A stretch of DNA of 64,000 nucleotides from Scalesia atractyloides (Eukaryota; Streptophyta; Magnoliopsida; Asterales; Asteraceae), in the NCBI GenBank assembly GCA_947069175.1, contig CAMTDV010001633.1, positions 59,130,102 through 59,194,101 on the forward strand, given 5' to 3'. The notes under the pieces were generated by a model. It had not been told where the DNA came from. It ran no database searches and saw only the letters and a program-made list of their open reading frames with translations. The position numbers and the translations under genes are program-made. Shown piece by piece: positions 57,541 to 64,000 of this stretch. Positions within the stretch are counted from its first letter, which is position 1. Each line of letters opens with the position of its first letter.

Positions 57541-58200
57541 AATTCCTTGGACATGTGGTTAGTGAGCGTGATATCCATTTGGAACCCGCCAAGATTGAAG
57601 CTATAATGAATTGGGAAGTACCTAAGACTCCATCTGAGATTCCTATTTTCTTAGGATTGGCTAGTTATGATAGAATGTTCATTGAGAACTTTCTCGTATA
57701 GCCACTCCTTTAACTACTCTGACCGTAAGAATGTCAAGTATGAATGGGGTCCCAAACAACAAGAATCTTTTGAGATTCTGAAACACAAGTTGAGCAATGT
57801 TCCTGTATTAACTCTACCTGAGGGTATTGAGGATTTCGTCGTATACTGTGATGCCTCACACACATGTACGGGTTGTGTACTCATGCAAAGAGGCAAGATG
57901 ATTGCATATGCATCACGACAACTCAAAGTGCACGAAAAGAATTACACCACATATGATTTGGAACTGGGTGCTGTTGTATTTGCACTATAGTTATGGAGAC
58001 ACTATTTATATGACACAAAGTGAATTATATACACTGATCACAAAAGTCTCCAGCATCTGTTTAATCAGAAATATTTGAACATGCGACAACGCCGTTGGAT
58101 GGAGACCTTGAACAATTACGAATGTGAGATTCGTTACCATCCCGGTAAGGTAAAATTAGTTTTCGATGCATTAAGTCGCAAAAAAGGGTTAAACCTATAA
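57541..58200 (+). pseudogene. Ty3/gypsy RNase H
   Basis: From about 57720 the frame reads KYEWGPKQQESFEILKHKLS, LTLPEGIEDFVVYCDAS, YASRQLKVHEKNYTTYDLEL, then stops at 57988 and 58021. It continues IIYTDHKSLQHLFNQ and VFDALSRKKG to TAA near 58198. The four acidic residues (CDAS, DLEL, YTDH, FDAL) are retained. The stretch 57541-57720 encodes the degraded RT thumb/connection. Confidence 0.9.
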
Positions 58201-59349
58201 GGGTTAACACCAAAAGCATTAAGCTACATACTGGTATGAACGAGAATCTATCAGATGCTCAGAAGCAAGCCTTATTAGAGACAAATGTTCCCAATGAGGA
58301 ACTAGGTGGAACTGTTGAACAGTTAACACCTGGGAAATATGGAATCCTGAGATTTAATAATCGTATATGGGTTCCCTTCTTTGGAGGACTCAGAGATCTG
58401 ATTCTCCAGGAAGCTCATAATTCTAGATATTTTGTACATCCTGGAGGTGACAAAATGTACCAGGATTTGAAAAAGAATTATTGGTGGATGGGTATGAAGA
58501 AATCCATAGCCACTTATGTAGCTAAATGTCTGACGCGTTCGCAAATTAAAGTTGAACATCAAAAACCGTCAGGACTGCTACAACAACTGGAAATCCCCAC
58601 ATGGAAATGGGAGATGGTAACTATGGATCTGATTACCAAGTTACCAAAGACCAAACGTGGCAATAGCACGATTTGGGTCATCATTGATAGACTGACAAAG
58701 TCAGCACATTTCTTGCCCATAAAGGAGACGTAGCTCTGACAAGTTAGCTAAGTTATATGTGGATGTGATTGTGTCCCTACATGGCGTGCCAATATCTATT
58801 GTATCTGCTAGAGATACTAGATACACTTATCATTTCTTGAAAAGTTTCCAGCAATCATTAGGCACAAGATTAAATTTCAATACGGCTTACCATCCACAGA
58901 CTGATGGACAGAGTGAGCGTACCATTCCAACATTGGAAGACATGCTGAGAGCTTGTGTTATTGATTTGGGAGGTAGTTGGGATGATCACTTACCCCTAAT
59001 AAAATTCTCCTATAACAATAGTTATCATACTAGCATCAAGGCTGCTCCATTTGAAGCCTTGAATGGGAGAAAATGCAGAACGCCCTTTTGTTGGGCTAAA
59101 GTTGGGGAAGCCCAACTATCAGGACTTGAGATTGTCCTGGAGACCATAGAGAAGATTGTTCAAATCCGTGATCGTATCAAAGCTTCTAGGGATAGGCAGA
59201 AGAGTTATGCTGACAAGAGGCGTAAACCTCTTCAGTTCCAAATAGGGGACAAAGTCATGTTAAAAGTATCACCCTGGAAGGGTGTAGTGAGATTTGGAAA
59301 GAAGGCTAAGTTGAGCCCGAGATACATTGGACCATTCGAGATTACAAAA
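58201..59349 (+). pseudogene. Ty3/gypsy integrase
   Basis: 58236-58733 begins MNENLSDAQKQALLETN and contains the zinc-binding domain (EAHNSRYFVHPGGDKM, KCLTRSQIK with the second Cys changed to Arg) and the first catalytic Asp (MDLITKLPKTKRGN). After a stop and frameshift near 58731, 58759-59352 has SIVSARDTRY, where the second catalytic Asp of ISDRD is Ala, then DGQSERTIPTLED with the catalytic Glu. The GPF module SPRYIGPFEITK ends at the stop 59350-59352, where homology to plant integrase stops and LTR-C2-like sequence follows. The C-terminal tail is missing. Confidence 0.92.
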
Positions 59350-59352
59350 TGA

Positions 59353-61469
59353 ACAATCTTTTGATAATTTGGACGAGAGACTAATTTTGAATCATATGAT
59401 GACATGTGCCAAGTCTACTCTCAAATATGCCTAATAATTTGGATGAGAGGGACTAGTTTTTCCAATTTATGAAACTATGGTTGTCGAGGGACCAAACATG
59501 TCATCATGCCAAACATTTGGCCTCTGAATGACTCTTACGGACTATAACCATAAGTGGTTACATACTGTAAGAAGAGGATGAGGATTATTGCAGACAAGCG
59601 CTTACGGACCACAAGGCATAACCCTTACGGTCCGTAACGAATTCAAAAGTAGGGGCGCGCTAAGTGGCTTACGAACCGTAAAGACTTAGCCATAAGGTCC
59701 ATAAGGGACTGCCAGTGGCAGTTTTGTTTGGAGGCCAAGGCTTTCTGCCCTTGTGCCACATATCTCGCAAATATGCCACTCTTGCTCAGGTCTTACCACC
59801 TCAAAAACACCTGGAGACATCCTACAATAGTCCTTAACACTTGGCATCATCTTATGCAACCTCTTCAAGTATAAATAGCAAGCTAGAGTTGCACTTTTAC
59901 TTGCTCATTAACTCTTTCTCATCTCTATTACTCTTGGAGTTGCTTCTGATCATAAAGAGGCCTACCACTTAGTTATATCTTCTTCTAGAACACTTGTAAG
60001 TGTTCTTTCCTAGTTCTTTTCATGTCTAGTCTATGTTATTAGCCGAAAGTCAAGCAAATTGACTTATGCATTGACTTTCGGTTAAGACCATTATGGTCCA
60101 GCCATTGTTCGCATCGAACATGGCTACGTGATCATAATAAGGTAGGTAATAATCCCTCAAAAGGGTACCTCCTGGAAATCAAGTTAAGTTGGTCAAATGA
60201 CCGACCAAAGTTATTTTAAGTTAAAAGTCAAAACTTCATTTTTTGGAAAACTTATAAATGTTTGAACAAATGTTTTGACACTTAAATAAGTTGGTAAATA
60301 ATATTAGAACATGTAGGAACATGTTCAGCCCGTCATTTCCAATTTTAGTGTCGGTTCGCAACCGAAAGTCGTAAAGTTTGATTTCTGCATTGAATTTCAA
60401 TTCTGACCCGATTTAGCTAAGTTAGCTACTGATTATAAGCAGCATTATGATCATATTACAATGTAGGATAACCTATGAGGTTATACTACATGATCAAAAT
60501 CAGATTTTCAGTTTTTATACAAGTTCTTAAATTATGCCATATTTTGACCAAAATGTCCTTTTGCTTAAAACATAGATTTAATCAAGAATGAACTTGCAAA
60601 TATTTTACCTGCTGATATGTTAATGTAATTAACATATTTTGATGTTATTAAACTGATCATAATCTGAGTTTTGTCTGAAAGTCGTAAATGTCGTTACTTA
60701 ATGACCAAAACGCCCTTTTGGCGCATAATATGGTTTTAAACCATAACTATCAATTAAAACTTGATACCTACTGATATTACAACTTATTTTAAATGTTTTC
60801 ACAAAAGGTATATGATCATAACTCAGATTTCTAAATAAATCCTCAAACTATGTGTAGAATGACCAAAATGCCTATTCGGCGCATAGTTTGGTCTAAAATC
60901 ATAGAACTCACATATGTTTGATTATATACTGATATTATACCATAAAGATAACATTTTTATAGAATGATCATGTTCATAACATCAGTTTATACAAAAGTTC
61001 CTTTAATACATCACATAATGACCAAAGTGCCCTTATGGTGCACATTTTGATTTTAAAACATAATTGGGCATATAAGTTGATAAACTACTCATGTTAAAAC
61101 TTATTTAAAGTATAATGGCATATGAAACTTGTTTATGACTCATCTGGATACTCGGTATCGCTTATATGCGCACAGTTAAGCTTACTTAGCCCATTTACGT
61201 AAGTTTACCGAAACGGGTCAAATCTTATCATTTCTATTTCAAATTCCAGAATGTATATGGTTACCCATATTATACAAGTCTTTGTACTTGTTTGGTTAAA
61301 CCACATTCTATTCCGGTCATCGCTTACTCAAGCGTATCGTACTGTTTTCATTAATTTAAGTTAACCGGTCCAAGTCCATGACTTATATAGGACTCGTTGA
61401 CATTCTAATTGGTTATTAATACCATTCATTCTAGAATACGGCCTTCTAGTAAATTGTAACTGAGATAGT
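59353..61469 (+). mobile_element. 3' LTR-C2, first part
   Basis: Homology to LTR-C1 begins near 59388 (GAATCATATGATGACATG); the first ~20 LTR bases and the polypurine tract are lost or scrambled. U3 has inverted repeats of the TTACGGACCGTAA type (59535-59700), then TATAAATAG. A ~158-bp degenerate repeat array has the word TGACCAAAA at 60544, 60701, 60859 and 61018. The LTR is interrupted at 61469 by solo LTR-D and resumes at 63543. Confidence 0.8.
59870..59878 (+). promoter_or_regulatory. TATA box of LTR-C2
   Basis: TATAAATAG is in the same position relative to the U3 palindromes as in LTR-A1. Confidence 0.55.
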
Positions 61470-61914
61470 TGTAACAACCCGACAATTCGGTTGTCTCTGA
61501 TTTAAGTTTACTTTGTTTTGTAACCGCTTTGTACTTCGAGATTCTATTATAACCGGGATTAACGATATTTTAAACACATTTATCTTGATTAATTATTATA
61601 TTTAGACGGTTAACACTCAAACGCTCAACACAATGCAAACTCAACACGGATGGTTAGGTTATCCTATGTGTTTATATACTATACATGACATATGCTCGCT
61701 TAAACACTCACACGCTAAACTCAATACACAACACAACGCTTAATGTCTCGCTAAGACACTTAAAGTATCTGAAACTACTAACTAATACAAGCAAAAACAC
61801 CAAACAAACAGCCAACGCGTGAACTGGGAACGATTCAGTTAAAACTGGCCAACTTGTACGAATTGTGCAATTCGTGCGAATTGCCTTCATAACCTATCCC
61901 CCTTCCTTCTCTCC

Positions 61915-61922
61915 TATAAATA
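61915..61922 (+). promoter_or_regulatory. TATA box of LTR-D
   Basis: TATAAATA follows AATTCG/CGAATT inverted words by about 30 bp. Confidence 0.5.
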
Positions 61923-62584
61923 CCACACTCCCTCACATACACTGCCCTTGCTGCCACTTCGCACAGAACATCTCATACTCGTATTTCTCTATTTCTAAGT
62001 TAGTAGCAACTATTTTTACACAAACCAGAACGATTTCGACAATGAGTTACACGAGTTTATCTCTTCATCCAAACTTATTCTGTTTACGAAAACCTTCATC
62101 TTTTTACATAAAAATTCTGTTTGTACCTCGGATCCACACTTAAACGAGTATATCGGGGTTAGCTTTGGCTTCCCAAGTTAGAAATCTTGTTATTTCAACT
62201 CACCAAGTGTGTTATCCCAAGAAAACTGCTTTAAACTCGATTTTTACACTAAAACGGACCAAAACCGACATATGTTTCGTTCACTAGATAGTGGGACGAA
62301 GCGATGTCAAAACCGTCATGAAAAGTACTCGAAATCACATATGTTTGAGGCGAAAACTCAGTTCCGGATGCACGAAGATGCAAGACAGTCAAGTGATAAC
62401 TAGACTGGCTTGCACGAACTTATCAGTTCGTAAGAACTAGTACAAGTCCCCACAAGTGACTAACTTGCTCAAAAGACCTCTCCGGCTATAGGTTTGATCA
62501 ATAGCTTAAGGTTGGAGGGATGAACACTTGATTTCCCGAAGAAAGACGCGAAAAACACTCGATTTTGGACACAAAACAGGTCAC

Positions 62585-62700
62585 TTCGCACCAGGACCAG
62601 TTCGTACGAATTGACCAATTCATGCGAACTGCCTAACTCGTACAAACTAGCCAACTCGTACGAACTAGCCAACTCGCACAAGGCACAGTTTGTACGAACT
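62585..62700 (+). repeat. ~19-bp tandem repeat with TTCGTACGAA words
   Basis: About six units of the form CTCGTACGAACTAGCCAA, variably decayed, lie in LTR-D. The CGTACG core is palindromic. Confidence 0.8.
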
Positions 62701-63542
62701 ACCTATTTCTCGTACCGATCTTCGTCTTGAACGTTTCAGCACTATGGAAGACTGATGCACTTTTGTTCCTGCTTGTAGGCTCATCCGACGCTCTCCCCGC
62801 TCCATCTCGCTCGTGTTAACTGTTTAATCACGCACTATGAGTATACTTGACCCCTTTTCGCTTTAACACACTTTTGGGAGTTACATACGTTCTCTATAAA
62901 ACAAACACTACAAACAACACTTAAAACGCAAACCGCTCTCGCATGACTATACGTGAAACGCTGAATTGTTGTGTGCTACGCTTGTGCTTCATGACTCGCA
63001 CTACCACCCTTAACATGATAGCAACTATAGGTTTACCCGCCACCTGTAGGTGCGGGGGTTGTGAAGGTACACTTTACTTTACTTGTTTACGTACGTGGAC
63101 ACTTCGGTGGATACGTGTCGCGCATCTCATACACAGTCTGTTGGTTAGCTTGTATCCATGCTAAATAGCTTACATGATTCACATGCTACGTTTATACATT
63201 CTGGTTTTGTGAAACGCTTTCATTACTATACTTATGTTAAACCTGTGTACTCACCTTTATATTATGTATTCTCTTATTTTAACATATGTAATAGGATGAT
63301 GGATCATATGCTGAAATGGATTAGGATTCTAGATACCCGCCTAATTCATCTATGTTTTTGTTGAATTGTTTAACACAGATTGCATTCCATTTTTGACTAT
63401 TTTGTAAGGAAATTTTGTTTGGTATTTATGAAATTGAACTTAATTTATTATTATCATAAAAACAGTTATTATGGATTCTCTCGAGCAATCTTGTCACTTA
63501 GTGCCACGTCCCGATGTTTCCGCCATCGGTTGGGGTATGACA

Positions 63543-63650
63543 CTAGTTTATTGTTTACGGTTGTGCCTATTATAGTTCTTGCATAGTAAGATTTCTTAAA
63601 GCCATGTAAATACTCCTAACCTATTTTCCATATATGGGATCAAGACCTAT
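63543..63650 (+). mobile_element. 3' LTR-C2, resumed part
   Basis: This short remainder of LTR-C2 follows LTR-D, then is cut by the start of LTR-A4. Confidence 0.65.
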
Positions 63651-64000
63651 CGTAACACCTCGTAAAAACCCGTCCTATAAAATTTCGACACGTGTCCCTT
63701 GATCCTCGTATGTCATGTGTTAGACGAGAGAGACTAAAATTTGCAACATGTTAATTTATAACCTATGAGTGGTGATTATTAAAGTTGAGGGACCAAACTT
63801 GGCTAAATGCCAAATTTTAACTTTTCTGGAAGGCGGTTACGGTCCGTAACCATTCAAAACTATGGGGGCACCAGAAAGGCTTACGGACCGTAAGCCCAAA
63901 GCCATATGGTCCATAAGCGACTGCCAGAGGCAGTTTTGTTGGCAGCCTGCTGCCCTACCACATTTACGCAAATTGCCACCCTTTTGGCTGGTCTTGCCAC
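63651..64000 (+). mobile_element. LTR-A4, 5' part, runs off the window
   Basis: It starts CGTAACACCTCGTAAAAACC (the expected TG start is CG here) and is close to the first 350 bp of LTR-A2, including GGTTACGGTCCGTAACC-type and CTTACGGACCGTAAG repeats at 63837-63893. The rest lies outside the window. Confidence 0.82.

Larger units (their letters stand above)
61465..63547 (+). mobile_element. Solo LTR-D nested in LTR-C2
   Basis: 61470-63542 (2073 bp) starts TGTAACAACCCG and ends GGGGTATGACA. Flanks are ATAGT (61465-61469) and CTAGT (63543-63547), a 5-bp TSD with one change. LTR-C-like sequence resumes to the right (CCTATTTTCCATATATGGG near 63620 corresponds to 18899 in LTR-A2). It has TATAAATA at 61915-61922 and an array of TTCGTACGAA-type words (61852-61884 and 62585-62700). 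No ORF is supported. Confidence 0.83.

Overview
This window is repeat-dense plant nuclear DNA with no host single-copy gene that I can support. The kingdom is clear from plant-type Ty3/gypsy gag-pol, plant LTRs beginning TGTAACACC, Mutator-like and Helitron-like ends, (TA)n-flanked MITEs and a PF04195-type 'putative gypsy-type transposase' gene. LTR style and the copia-associated extra ORF suggest a eudicot, possibly Asteraceae. That taxonomic guess is inference. I found no rRNA, tRNA, CRISPR or organelle genes.

1-7.2 kb: an inverted-repeat element (paired arms near 455-860 and 6241-6585) whose body is full of the palindrome TAACACRYGTTA. A 3.3-kb solo LTR (LTR-A1, target-site duplication CTTAA) is inserted in it. 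7.2-8.9 kb: three MITE-like elements next to (TA)n tracts. 9.8-11.0 kb: a Pack-MULE-like element with ~150-bp TIRs and a perfect 9-bp TSD. 11-15.3 kb: AT-rich repeats, two Helitron-type 3' ends and one MITE.

15.6-29.9 kb: a dead PF04195-type gene broken by nested insertions. LTR-A2 (solo, TSD CCATG) lies inside it and itself contains a 414-bp solo LTR. After 65 bp more of the gene comes a 5'-truncated Ty3/gypsy element (RNase H, integrase, polypurine tract, 3.9-kb 3' LTR-B), then a truncated LTR-A3, then the same gene junction again, followed by the rest of the gene with two recognisable introns and a 338-bp Harbinger-like MITE.

29.9-43.3 kb: a possible LTR remnant, then a remarkable chain of different TIR elements joined end to end through (TA)n tracts (31158-37365). 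It includes a 3.6-kb element with a broken ~187-codon ORF and tandem partial copies of that ORF. A second cluster (38.2-42.3 kb) is studded with the palindrome TGCACATGTGCA.

43.8-50.2 kb, minus strand: a copia-like element with a gag remnant, a long extra ORF, polypurine tract and LTR, but no visible pol. 50.2-63.65 kb: a degenerate full-length Ty3/gypsy element (5' LTR-C1, leader, gag-protease-RT-RNase H-integrase with stops, frameshifts and lost catalytic residues, 3' LTR-C2), with a minus-strand LTR, an (AT-rich) MITE and a 2.1-kb solo LTR nested in it. 63651-64000 begins another LTR-A.

The genes do not form a host pathway. The biology on show is nested transposition, solo-LTR formation, microhomology deletion and (TA)n-targeted accretion of small DNA elements.
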